This document shows, one piece after another, positions 56,765 to 64,000 of a stretch of DNA of 64,000 nt. Below the pieces are notes generated by a model, which saw nothing but the letters and a program-made list of their open reading frames with translations, ran no database searches and was not told where the DNA came from. The position numbers and the translations under genes were made by a program. This stretch comes from Candidatus Thiodictyon syntrophicum (GTDB lineage Bacteria; Pseudomonadota; Gammaproteobacteria; Chromatiales; Chromatiaceae). Numbering within the stretch: position 1 is the first letter of the stretch; every line of letters begins with the position of its first letter. The stretch is taken from positions 248,001 to 312,000 of the forward strand of contig NZ_CP020370.1 in NCBI RefSeq assembly GCF_002813775.1. Direction: 5' to 3'.

Positions 56765-57085
56765 ATGTACACCATCGTCGAGACTCCGATCTTTGGCGCG
56801 GACGCTAGGGATATCTGGTCCGAGGACGAGCGCGGCGAGTTCTGCGCCTGGCTTGCGGCAAGCCCGCACGCTGGAGACCCGATTCCCGGCTCCGGCGGTT
56901 GCCGCAAGGTCCGCTGGGCACGCGCGGGTACTGGCAAGCGCGGGGGAGTCAGGGTGATATATTTCAACCGGCTGGAAAGCGGCGTGATTTACCTGCTGGT
57001 GATCTACGCCAAGGCGGTGCGCGGGGATATCCCGGCGCATATGCTAAAGGCCATCCAAGAGTCGATCCAATATGGCAACCGATGA
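56765..57085 (+). CDS. HigB/RelE-like toxin
   Basis: The 106-residue protein contains GEFCAWLAASPHAGDPIPGS, CRKVRWAR and GGVRVIYFNRLESGVIYLLVIYAKA. This is the RelE-superfamily (HigB-type) core seen in toxins annotated as regulators of RelE type. Such toxins cleave mRNA at the ribosome. It overlaps the HTH antitoxin gene by 14 bp (toxin first, as in higBA). The pair sits between the two decayed ATPase/TOPRIM copies. Confidence 0.82.
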   Translation: MYTIVETPIFGADARDIWSEDERGEFCAWLAASPHAGDPIPGSGGCRKVRWARAGTGKRGGVRVIYFNRLESGVIYLLVIYAKAVRGDIPAHMLKAIQESIQYGNR

Positions 57086-57356
57086 CAGCATGACCGGCGA
57101 GGAACTGGGAGAGAAGCTACTGGAATCGATCCGCCAGATGAACGCTGGCCTCGGGACTGTGGTGTATTCGCCGATCATCGCTACCCGTCGGCAATCCGGC
57201 CTGTCGCAGGCGCAATTCGCCGCGCTCATGGGCGTGTCGGTGCGCACGCTGCAAGAGTGGGAGCAAGGTCGACGCCAGCCGAGCGGTGCCGCCAAGACCC
57301 TGCTCAAGGTGGTCGAGCGGCACCCCGAGGTGCTGCGGGAATTGGCCGCGGCCTGA
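57072..57356 (+). CDS. HigA-like HTH (XRE-type) antitoxin
   Basis: The 94-residue protein has a helix-turn-helix: RRQSGLSQAQFAALMGVSVR then TLQEWEQGRRQPSGAAKTLL. The N-terminal ~35 residues should wrap the toxin. It likely represses its own operon, though no palindromic operator was clear upstream of 56765. Translation is coupled to the toxin gene by the 14-bp overlap. Confidence 0.88.
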   Translation: MATDDSMTGEELGEKLLESIRQMNAGLGTVVYSPIIATRRQSGLSQAQFAALMGVSVRTLQEWEQGRRQPSGAAKTLLKVVERHPEVLRELAAA

Positions 57357-57435
57357 CGGCCCCCGCGATTCCCGGGCAGTGGCTCGGAGGAGACGGCACC
57401 GCGGCGCGATGATCCCGAGAGCCTATCGCACCACG

Positions 57436-57560
57436 GGCCTTGATCATCGTGCCGGCCGCCGCCCGGACGGAGTCCAAGGCTTCAGCCTTGGATGGGCAAG
57501 ACCAAGGCTGAAGCCTTGGACTCCAGAAGCGCACCGCTGGCCGGAACGATGATCAAGGCC
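57436..57560. mobile_element. MITE-like inverted-repeat element, family 2
   Basis: Outer arms GGCCTTGATCATCGTG and GAACGATGATCAAGGCC flank two inverted GGAGTCCAAGGCTTCAGCC arms. It is the sister of 13512-13651 and lies 80 bp after the antitoxin gene. Confidence 0.7.
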
Positions 57561-57864
57561 GCACTACGCTTGGATCGACCGGCGTCCGTGGGATACTGTC
57601 CGGTGGAGCGAGGTCGATGCTCGGCAACCGGTCCGTGGGAATCGCCCGGAAATGCCCATCGAGATGGCCGGATCGTCGAAGACGGGGAAATCGGGCCGGG
57701 CTCATTTACGGGGCCGTGCGGGGAGATGAGCCTCGCCCCTTGGCGCAGTTTGGCCCGGCCTCTTTTCCCCTGCGGCCCTTTGCCGCTCGGAAACCGTGGT
57801 CTGTCCCAGGTATTCTGTCTCAGGTATTCGCCCGGTATTCGCGTTGGTAGGAAAGCAATCGATG
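57561..57864. other. Intergenic region before the copy-B pair
   Basis: No gene is supportable. GAAACCGTGGTCTGTCCC at about 57789-57806 recurs inverted at about 62682, pointing to another dispersed repeat. AGGTATTC-type short repeats follow. Confidence 0.4.
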
Positions 57865-58395
57865 CTAACGAAGATCGGCGAGACGCAGTGCCCACTCTGT
57901 GCAGGCCGCAATCAGGGATGGCGGGGCATCCGCGAGCGGCCGGTGTTGGGTGCAATGGTCCGCAAGCACTACGGCAGGCTTGGCGCGGGAATGCCCTTTC
58001 TTCAATTGGTTATAGGCCGTGGTTTCATCGACCGGCAGGCCGCTCAGGTACCCGACCCAGGTCTCAATGTTGCGGCATGGTACGAAGATCGCGACATGCT
58101 CTGTCGGTTGGCGCTGGTTAGCCGCTTCCAAAGCCTTGATGCGCGTCTCGACACCCTGCCGATCGCCGTCGATGATGACGATGAGACAGATACGCTCACT
58201 GGCCTTGCGTCGGTAGGTGCGTAATTCCCCTGGGAACGTGTCGCGAACCCACTGCTCGGCCGCACCTTTGGCGGTCGGCGCGATGCCCGAGGCCAGTTGC
58301 CGTTCGTTCCAACCACAAGCGACCAGAAAGGCGCGGGCAAAGTGCCAATGCGCCCGGTCTTCGCAGAGTACGACCGCGCGGACCTGTCTACTCAT
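57865..58395 (-). CDS. TOPRIM-like nuclease-domain protein, copy B
   Basis: The 176-residue protein has a TOPRIM-style layout: Glu in VVLCEDRAHWHFARAFL and the Asp pair in LIVIIDGDRQGVETR, then PCRNIETWVGYLSGLPVDE and APPSLIAACTEWALRL. TOPRIM domains cut or bind nucleic acids with metal ions. ATPase plus TOPRIM in separate adjacent genes recalls split-OLD and PARIS-type defence pairs. It overlaps the end of the ATPase gene by 8 bp. This gene looks intact, but its ATPase partner is broken. Confidence 0.75.
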   Translation of the reverse strand: MSRQVRAVVLCEDRAHWHFARAFLVACGWNERQLASGIAPTAKGAAEQWVRDTFPGELRTYRRKASERICLIVIIDGDRQGVETRIKALEAANQRQPTEHVAIFVPCRNIETWVGYLSGLPVDETTAYNQLKKGHSRAKPAVVLADHCTQHRPLADAPPSLIAACTEWALRLADLR

Positions 58396-59276
58396 CGAAG
58401 ACCCACCCCCGCTCGACCAATTGATCCATCGACACGCCCGCGGCGCCGGTGCCCGGTTCGATTCGGCGTACCCGCGTCGGTGCCAGCGGGCCGTCGCGGT
58501 CGATCCAATACCCGGCGTCGCGGGCGAGCAGGTTGATCGGCCGGGGATGGTGAGAGATCAGGATGCCTTGCTGAGGCGGCTCGGCGCAGCGCTCGTCGAA
58601 GCGATCCAACCAAGGGCCGATCTCCGGCAGCGCCAGGAAGTTCTCGGGCTCATCAATGCACAGGGTGGCGCCGTCGTCCGGCAGGCAGTGGATCAGCGTA
58701 TAGAGTGCGATCAAGGCCCGCTCGTCATCGGAGAGGTCGCCAAGGCGCCAGGCCATCCGCCGGCCGTCCGGTCCCTGCATCGTCGCCTCCAGGAGTTTGG
58801 CCTCGCCCGACTGGCGCAGGCGCAACACGTCGAAGCCAGGCAGAACCTCACGTAGCGCCGTATTCAGGGCCATCACCGCGCCGGGTTGCTCCTGACTCAG
58901 CCAGCGGTACCAGGACGCGAAGTTGCCGAGCCGTGGGTCCGGGCGTGTGACCTCTTCGCGGGTCTCGCCGCCGATCAGCATCGGGTTCGGCCGCACGACC
59001 AGCAGGCTCCCGAGGCGACGGCGAAACCAGGTGAGTTGCGTGTTGTCCGGGCGCTCGGGGAGCGCGCCAACGCCGGAGCGAGACCAGTCGAACAGGTACT
59101 CCCCGCCGGCGCTTCCGTCGTCCCGGAACAGCCGGGCGCGTGCCTCAGACCCATCCACCGCGAACTCGAACAGGGCCTGCCCGTCGAGATGCAGGGTTTC
59201 CCGTTCGATGCGTACCCAGGCTCAACTCGAAATTGACCAGACAGCGGAAGTTGTCGGCGTACAGGCGGCTCAGCAT
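58388..59276 (-). pseudogene. AAA ATPase gene, copy B (N-terminal deletion removing Walker A)
   Basis: It starts MLSRLYADNFRCLVNFELSLG, then about 230 bp including Walker A are deleted. The sequence resumes one frame off at VRIERETLHLDGQALFEF and continues in frame to the end with LGDLSDDERALIALYTLIH, Walker B ATLCIDEPENFLALPEI and ISHHPRP. It retains the part copy A lost. Joined to copy A residues it gives a plausible ~375-residue ATPase. Confidence 0.85.
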
Positions 59277-59604
59277 GGTCAGGATATCCGATGAATCGGC
59301 GGGGTATGGCAACGCGGCGACAGGGGCCACCGCTGGCCCCGTTATAGTCGCACGAAGGGCGAGGGCCTGCCCAAGTGGACTGCTGGCCCGCGGCTGTCGG
59401 CGGCTGACCTATTCAGCGCTTGAACGACGAGTTTCGTAGGGTGGATAAGCGTAGCGCATCCAACATCGGCCCCGAGGCCGGCGCGATACTGGCTGCGGTC
59501 ACCCAGATTTGGAGTTGCTGGAAAGGGTGGCGCCACGCCACCCCCGGCCTTCTGTGCCACTTGACTTCAAACCCCAGTCCAGACGATGCTGTCGCAAATA
59601 CCCC
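59277..59604. other. Intergenic region
   Basis: No gene is supportable. TTTCGTAGGGTGGATAAGCG then CATCCAAC near 59433-59463, and a GTGGCGCCACGCCAC palindrome at about 59527, look like pieces of dispersed repeats. Confidence 0.35.
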
Positions 59605-60288
59605 ATGAGTGAGCTTGACGACAGCTTCGCGAAACTGCTTGCCAGACAGCCAACGGACGCGGAACGGCAACGGCTGTACCAGGTCCGGGATGCCCTCGGC
59701 CTGAAGAACAACGGTGCCCTGTGGTTGGTCTTGATGGCCCTGGAACACTGGGCAGCAAGAGCCGCTCCCGGCGAAGATCGCGCAGGCGGCCAAGGACACC
59801 TTGACGGGGTTCAAGGCGGCCGCGGAAGCTACGGCGACCGCGGCGGCGCAAGCAGCCAAGGCGGACCTTGCCGCGGCGGTGGCGACGGCGGCTCACCGGG
59901 TCGCGGATCAGGTGGCCGGCACCCGAGAACTGCGCTGGGGGGTGGGTCTGTCCCTGGCTCTGGCGGTGCTGATCGCGTGCGCGCTGGGGTTCGGGATCTA
60001 TACATTGAGCGCGTCGGCCGGGCCTCGGGCTTGGTGGAGGGGTACGCGGCGGCTCGGGACGAGACGGCGGCGGCCTGGGCGAACACTCCGCAGGGGAAGG
60101 CGGCCTACCAGCTTGCGCAGGCCGGAAGCATCGACACCCTGACGCGGTGCGATCTGCCGGGTTGGCGGATCGAGCAAGGCGGGCGCTACCCGGACCAAGC
60201 GCCTGGGGGTAAACTCTACGGCTGGCGGCTCAAGCCAGAACCTCATGACAAAGCTCAACCACAACAGAGATCGTCTTCGGTACATTGA
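59605..60288 (+). pseudogene. DUF6753-like membrane protein gene with two compensating frameshifts
   Basis: The N-terminus MSELDDSFAKLLARQPTD and ALGLKNNGALWLVLMALEH, and the C-terminus VEGYAAARDETAAAWANTP through LPGWRIEQGG, share one frame. The middle, in that frame, is Gly-rich nonsense. In the next frame, 59760-60015 encodes IAQAAKDTLTGFKAAAEA and a clear membrane helix (LSLALAVLIACALGFGIY). Two indels, near 59755 and 60015, explain this. The family (plasmid/conjugation-associated) is a tentative match. Confidence 0.6.
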
Positions 60289-60826
60289 CAACTGTTGCCG
60301 GGAAATGGAAATCGATGCAAGAAGAGCAGCTCCCCTTGTATTTGAGACCGTAGAAGGAATCCCAACTAAACCCCACGTATTTGAACAAGTAAAATCGGTT
60401 TCTCCGAAACAGGCAAGGTCAGCAGCAGGTTGGGTGAGTCCCAATAAAGCGGCAAGTTCGCTCAAGACGCCATCTATGGCGCTAGCCTCTCGTACCAGTT
60501 TTTCAAAATTCAAGAGCCGCGTCGGAGCACTCGGACCATGTGCAAACGAGGACATTCATGTCTATGCTTGTTCAGTAATGGCGCACGTCATGACCTACCG
60601 CAATACAACACGGGTTTCTGAATTGATAGGTGCAATGCCAAAGTCTTTCCGCCGCAGGGACCTAATCGACTGGTTTGAGCGGTACATTCCACTGAAGATC
60701 GCATACGCGACTGGGAAAGTGACTTACATCTCAAAAGCAGCAAGTGACGAGTGGAAGCAATTTGTCGAAGGATTCGAGGCAACGTGGAAAAAAGCAATCG
60801 ACACTCCCTTTTGGTTTGTGCAGTGA
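60245..60826 (+). CDS. Hypothetical protein, plasmid/phage-like
   Basis: The 193-residue basic protein is encoded in visibly AT-richer DNA. The C-terminal half (MTYRNTTRVSELIGAMPKSF, DLIDWFERYIPLKIAYATG) looks like a compact helical domain, and the N-terminal third is polar. It resembles small phage or plasmid proteins but I assign no function. It overlaps the preceding pseudogene by 44 bp, so the start may be farther downstream. Confidence 0.5.
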   Translation: MTKLNHNRDRLRYIDNCCREMEIDARRAAPLVFETVEGIPTKPHVFEQVKSVSPKQARSAAGWVSPNKAASSLKTPSMALASRTSFSKFKSRVGALGPCANEDIHVYACSVMAHVMTYRNTTRVSELIGAMPKSFRRRDLIDWFERYIPLKIAYATGKVTYISKAASDEWKQFVEGFEATWKKAIDTPFWFVQ

Positions 60827-60892
60827 AAACGGATGGGGTCAGGTTTTGACTATAGCAACACCGAATAATTTGAGTAAATAAGGTAGGCCAAG

Positions 60893-61258
60893 ATGGGAGA
60901 AATCCGGCAGCCGAACTCCGATCTATCCGCCGATTTTTCCGCGGACGCTATAGACAGCACTTTGGCTAACACTGAGACCCTGCTTGACGAGAAGAGACGC
61001 ACTCATCCTCCCCGAGTCAAAGGTGACCGAATACTGCGGTACAGAATAGCCCGCATTATGGAAAAGCGGCATTGCACGGAAGAAGAAGCCGCAGTAATTG
61101 TACAATCTCAAAACAAAACAAAATTCACTTCCACAATACAACCGAAGCGTAGCGCTTGGGCTCAGAAGAAGAAGCCCATTACATATATCACTGACGGGCA
61201 AGTTGTAACAAGCATAGTCTCTGGTGGCGGCGGCCCGGGGTCTGGCAAGAGAAAATAG
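60893..61258 (+). CDS. Hypothetical protein (121 aa)
   Basis: A basic protein with a central helical block (KGDRILRYRIARIMEKRHC then TEEEAAVIVQSQ) and a Lys/Gly-rich tail ending GGGGPGSGKRK. The base composition is like its upstream neighbour. A nucleic-acid-binding role is possible from charge alone; no family is recognised. Confidence 0.45.
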   Translation: MGEIRQPNSDLSADFSADAIDSTLANTETLLDEKRRTHPPRVKGDRILRYRIARIMEKRHCTEEEAAVIVQSQNKTKFTSTIQPKRSAWAQKKKPITYITDGQVVTSIVSGGGGPGSGKRK

Positions 61259-61413
61259 AGCTTGGCGCGGTAACGAAAATGGGAACAGAAAAGCGCCTAA
61301 CTCAATTAGGAATCCTGCAAATGGCCTAACCTTCGATCAAAGAGCGAGCGTACGCTGCCTTGGCTTCAAGTTAGGTGGCGCAAGTTGCTCTACAATGTCA
61401 GGAATAATAAGCG

Positions 61414-62361
61414 ATGAAGCCAACACAGTTCTGGAAGAACTTCAAACTCGGAGAAGAACTTGCCGTTTCCGGCACCCTTATCTACAATGGAATGCGTCGA
61501 TTTCATGAAATGCGGAAGCTAGATCATACGGACGAAGTTTTTGAGGTTCTTTACAATTTGTCCGTTGGTTTCGAGCGGCTTCTGAAAATCGCTGTTATTC
61601 TGCTAGAGCACAATGATTCAATCGATCAGGATGATCTGGAAAAGTCTTTGATAACGCACAGCCATCTTGATCTTCTGAATCGAGTTAAGAAGCATGTTCC
61701 GGTAAACCTCGACTCACCACATAATGATTTGCTCAATTTGCTAGGGACGTTCTACAAATCCCTCAGATATGAGCGATTCATGCTCTCATCGGTTTATGAC
61801 TCAAGTAGAGAAGTGGAAGCGCTTTGCGCCTTCTTGAGCAAACACCTTACGATTGATCTTCAACGCAAAGTGCTTTTTCTGGGTAGACAAAATGACGACA
61901 GATATCGCCGATTTATGCGGAAGACAGTCCTAAAGATCTCCAAGGCCGTTTTTGACGTTGTGAAAACGCGTGCCAGAGCATCAAACCTCTATACCGATGA
62001 GCTACGCTCAGGATCAAAAGCAGAGACAGTATTTCTTGGAGAGATTGATATTTCTCACGAAGATGTACTCTGGAAAGAGCTTCTTTTATTCTTTATGAAC
62101 ACTAAATCCACATCTAGATATCTCGATTTTCTGCGAGGAGTTCCGCCGCTTGATTTCGACCCAGAACGCGCAAGTGACTACCTTGACTGCTTCCAATCCG
62201 ATGCGGCTAAGGCTTTTGTTATGGGAGAACTCGAGGAACATTACGAAGAATTGGGGGAGAAAGGCAACCGTCTTGAACTGATGGGGGTCATCGGTGCTCC
62301 GAATGTTTTCTTCGACTCAATGGAAGACGAAGAGGATATTAGGGATAATGATGAAAATTGA
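61414..62361 (+). CDS. Hypothetical helical protein, possibly HEPN-related
   Basis: The 315-residue, mostly helical, acidic protein is in the most AT-rich stretch of the window. FERLLKIAVILLEHNDSIDQ then KSLITHSHLDLLNRVKKH recalls HEPN proteins that lack the RNase motif (no RX4-6H seen). It ends in a strongly acidic tail (MEDEEDIRDNDEN). The base composition suggests recent acquisition, but no partner gene is identified. Confidence 0.55.
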   Translation: MKPTQFWKNFKLGEELAVSGTLIYNGMRRFHEMRKLDHTDEVFEVLYNLSVGFERLLKIAVILLEHNDSIDQDDLEKSLITHSHLDLLNRVKKHVPVNLDSPHNDLLNLLGTFYKSLRYERFMLSSVYDSSREVEALCAFLSKHLTIDLQRKVLFLGRQNDDRYRRFMRKTVLKISKAVFDVVKTRARASNLYTDELRSGSKAETVFLGEIDISHEDVLWKELLLFFMNTKSTSRYLDFLRGVPPLDFDPERASDYLDCFQSDAAKAFVMGELEEHYEELGEKGNRLELMGVIGAPNVFFDSMEDEEDIRDNDEN

Positions 62362-62916
62362 AGTATCAAGGGGAACAAGGACTCCATTTCTTTAACGCAC
62401 TTTCCCAAGACATCAAGGAAGCTCGAACTGCGGCGGTGCGCCTCGGCCGATTCATTGATCCAACATTGGAAACGAAAAGGAGCTAGGCGGGAGTTGGAAT
62501 AGGAAAAAGGGCTAGGCTTAATTATGAACTAAGAAAGATCACCTAACCTAGCTCAAAAGCGAGCGCGCGCCTCGTGAACCCACCCCGGTCATGTGGCCCC
62601 TTGCGAGGTCTGCCCCCGGCGTCGTGCGTCCGGCTTCTTCGTCGCTGGCCCCGGCGTCGGCTCCAAGGCCAACGCGTAAACAGGGACAGACCACGGTTTC
62701 CCGTGCCAATAGAGAGAATCCGTTGTCTGGCTCCAGTTTCCCCCCACTTTCCCCGCCCCAGTTTCCCTTACAGTCTCGGTTTCCAGCGTTGGCTGGCAAC
62801 TAGATTTCCGTTCTTGAAAGTATAAGTGAGAGTTTTCTTAACGGTTGGATTGATTAGACCATCATTAGGACCAGCAACCAACGCGGTGGCCTTGATCATA
62901 ACTCCGCCCACCCCCG
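62362..62916. other. Intergenic region before the terminal transposase
   Basis: No gene is supportable. GGGACAGACCACGGTTTCC at about 62682 is the inverse of a motif at 57789. A run of TTTCCCCCCACTTTCCCCGC near 62736-62760 is a low-complexity pyrimidine tract. Confidence 0.4.
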
Positions 62917-64000
62917 TCACGCCGCCACCAGCGTCAGCGCCGGGCGCGTGACCGGTCGCGGTCGCCGCCGCCGCGCTGGCGGCGGCAGACCGACGTGCGC
63001 CAGCACGTGGTCAAACAGCGCCGGGTGAGCCCGCCCGAAGAAGCGTTCGGCGGCGGTGGTGCCATCGGGGCGGCGGACATAATAGTTGTGCATGGCCGTC
63101 AGGGCCGCCAGCTTGCGGTCACTGAGGCGGTGACTGCCGTGATGATAAAGCGACAGGTGGCCGTTGCGCCCTTCCACACAAGAGCTACTGCGCTGGAACA
63201 GATCGGCGCAACCGCCGGCGACCGCCTCGATCTGTGCGCGGCGCGTGGGCGCCAGGGCCTGCAGCGGATGCGTCGGCTGGCGCAAGGGTTCGAGCAACTG
63301 TGCGCTCAGCGCCGTGAGTCGATGGCGGGTGTCGGCGTGGCTGCTGCGCCCCGCCACCCGCGCCAGGTAGAGGGCCGGAATCAACTGGGTCAGAACCGCC
63401 TGCTCCACGTCGGGCGCCAGGTCCAGGGCGTCGACCCGGGTCTGGACGCGCGCCCAGAAGAACGCCAGGGTGGCCAACCACGGCACGGTCAGGCGCTGCG
63501 CCTTGGCGAGGTGTGCGCGGGCGCGTGCGGGCAAGTCGGCCGCGTCGGCGAGGTGTGCAAGGCGTGCCCAGACGTCGGCGAAGCGGGCGGCGACCTGCGC
63601 CACGGATTGCACCTGTCCGCTCACGAGGTCGTACGGGTGATACAGCAGGCCCAGTTCACGGATCTGCTCACGGGCTTGCGTTTGGCGTGTCAGGGCCTGG
63701 GTCTGCTCGGCTTCGGCCGCGACCAGTTCAGTTAAGGCCGCGTCGCTGCGGGCCGCGAAGGCCGGTGGTCGGCCGCGCGGATGAGGGACTTGCGCGTCAT
63801 ACGCCCGTTGCGCGGCCTGCGCCGCGTCCAGCGGCGCCTGGGCCGCCGCGACGGCGGCGCTGGCCTGTCTGACCTGGCGGTCCAGGTGCAGACTGGTCCC
63901 CTTGGACACCTCATACTGAGCATGGAACAGGTCCGGGGAATGCTGGGCGCCGAGGTCTTGCTCGTGGTGGTGCCGTAACGCCTTGGCTTCATCACTGGTG
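62917..64000 (-). CDS. Transposase (DUF6399-type), 5' part beyond window
   Basis: The open frame runs from the stop at 62917 off the right edge (361 codons visible). Conserved blocks are SSSCVEGRNGHLSLYHHG, LAALTAMHNYYVRRPDGTTA and ERFFGRAHPALFDHVL, seen in transposases with a DUF6399 C-terminal domain. Upstream is a long helical region (HHHEQDLGAQHSPDLFHAQ). The GTG at 63909 is internal, because protein-like sequence continues above it. It likely marks another mobile element. Confidence 0.75.
   Translation of the reverse strand, partial: TSDEAKALRHHHEQDLGAQHSPDLFHAQYEVSKGTSLHLDRQVRQASAAVAAAQAPLDAAQAAQRAYDAQVPHPRGRPPAFAARSDAALTELVAAEAEQTQALTRQTQAREQIRELGLLYHPYDLVSGQVQSVAQVAARFADVWARLAHLADAADLPARARAHLAKAQRLTVPWLATLAFFWARVQTRVDALDLAPDVEQAVLTQLIPALYLARVAGRSSHADTRHRLTALSAQLLEPLRQPTHPLQALAPTRRAQIEAVAGGCADLFQRSSSCVEGRNGHLSLYHHGSHRLSDRKLAALTAMHNYYVRRPDGTTAAERFFGRAHPALFDHVLAHVGLPPPARRRRPRPVTRPALTLVAA

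Overview
This window is a chromosomal segment of a GC-rich Gammaproteobacterium. The gene set (aceEF, pqiABC, holC, ksgA, aceK, rraA, lon) and the dense dispersed intergenic palindromes suggest a purple sulfur bacterium of the Chromatiaceae. That placement is an inference from gene style; there is no rRNA or photosynthesis gene here to prove it. I saw no tRNA, rRNA or CRISPR array.

Layout. 1-4.4 kb: a catalytically depleted QueD-like gene (cut by the window edge), queC, a nuclease-like/DUF6884 pair, gene remnants, a DEDDh exonuclease and a copied 5' end of queC. 4.4-14 kb: a zinc-ribbon membrane protein, a large GGDEF-EAL protein, rraA-aceK, an AlbA/Schlafen-type regulator and an encapsulated-ferritin-type protein without encapsulin. 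14.2-21.2 kb: two CHAT proteases around an alpha/beta hydrolase. 21.5-28 kb: holC, pqiABC, a hemerythrin-like protein and a coiled-coil nuclease-like protein with a 21-bp tandem repeat. 28-38 kb: aceEF, a hybrid histidine kinase, a quinone oxidoreductase, a phosphoesterase, then a TtcA-MNT fusion gene overlapping a HepT toxin gene. 38.5-53 kb: a secreted protein, a membrane methyltransferase-like protein, ksgA, and a glycan-assembly region (aminotransferase, glycosyltransferases, flippase, sulfotransferase, ALG10-like transferase) interrupted by an IS91-type element with its own tyrosine recombinase. 53-64 kb: lon, then an accessory zone with two decayed copies of an ATPase/TOPRIM pair, a HigBA-like toxin-antitoxin pair, AT-richer unknown genes and a transposase running off the end.

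How genes work together. PqiABC is a complete envelope lipid-transport set; AceE/AceF are two of the three pyruvate dehydrogenase components (no lpd follows). The 41-53 kb genes plausibly make and export a sulfated surface glycan. Conflict or defence functions are scattered: the CHAT cassette, TtcA-MNT/HepT, HigBA, the decayed ATPase/TOPRIM pairs and the DUF6884/nuclease pair.

The strongest candidates for something undescribed are (1) a tRNA-thiolase-like enzyme fused to an MNT antitoxin and translationally overlapped with HepT, (2) the CHAT / hydrolase / TPR-CHAT cassette, and (3) the ATPase/TOPRIM duplicate whose two ATPase copies carry complementary deletions. A MITE family with 22-bp terminal inverted repeats and one perfect 9-bp target duplication is also clearly visible.
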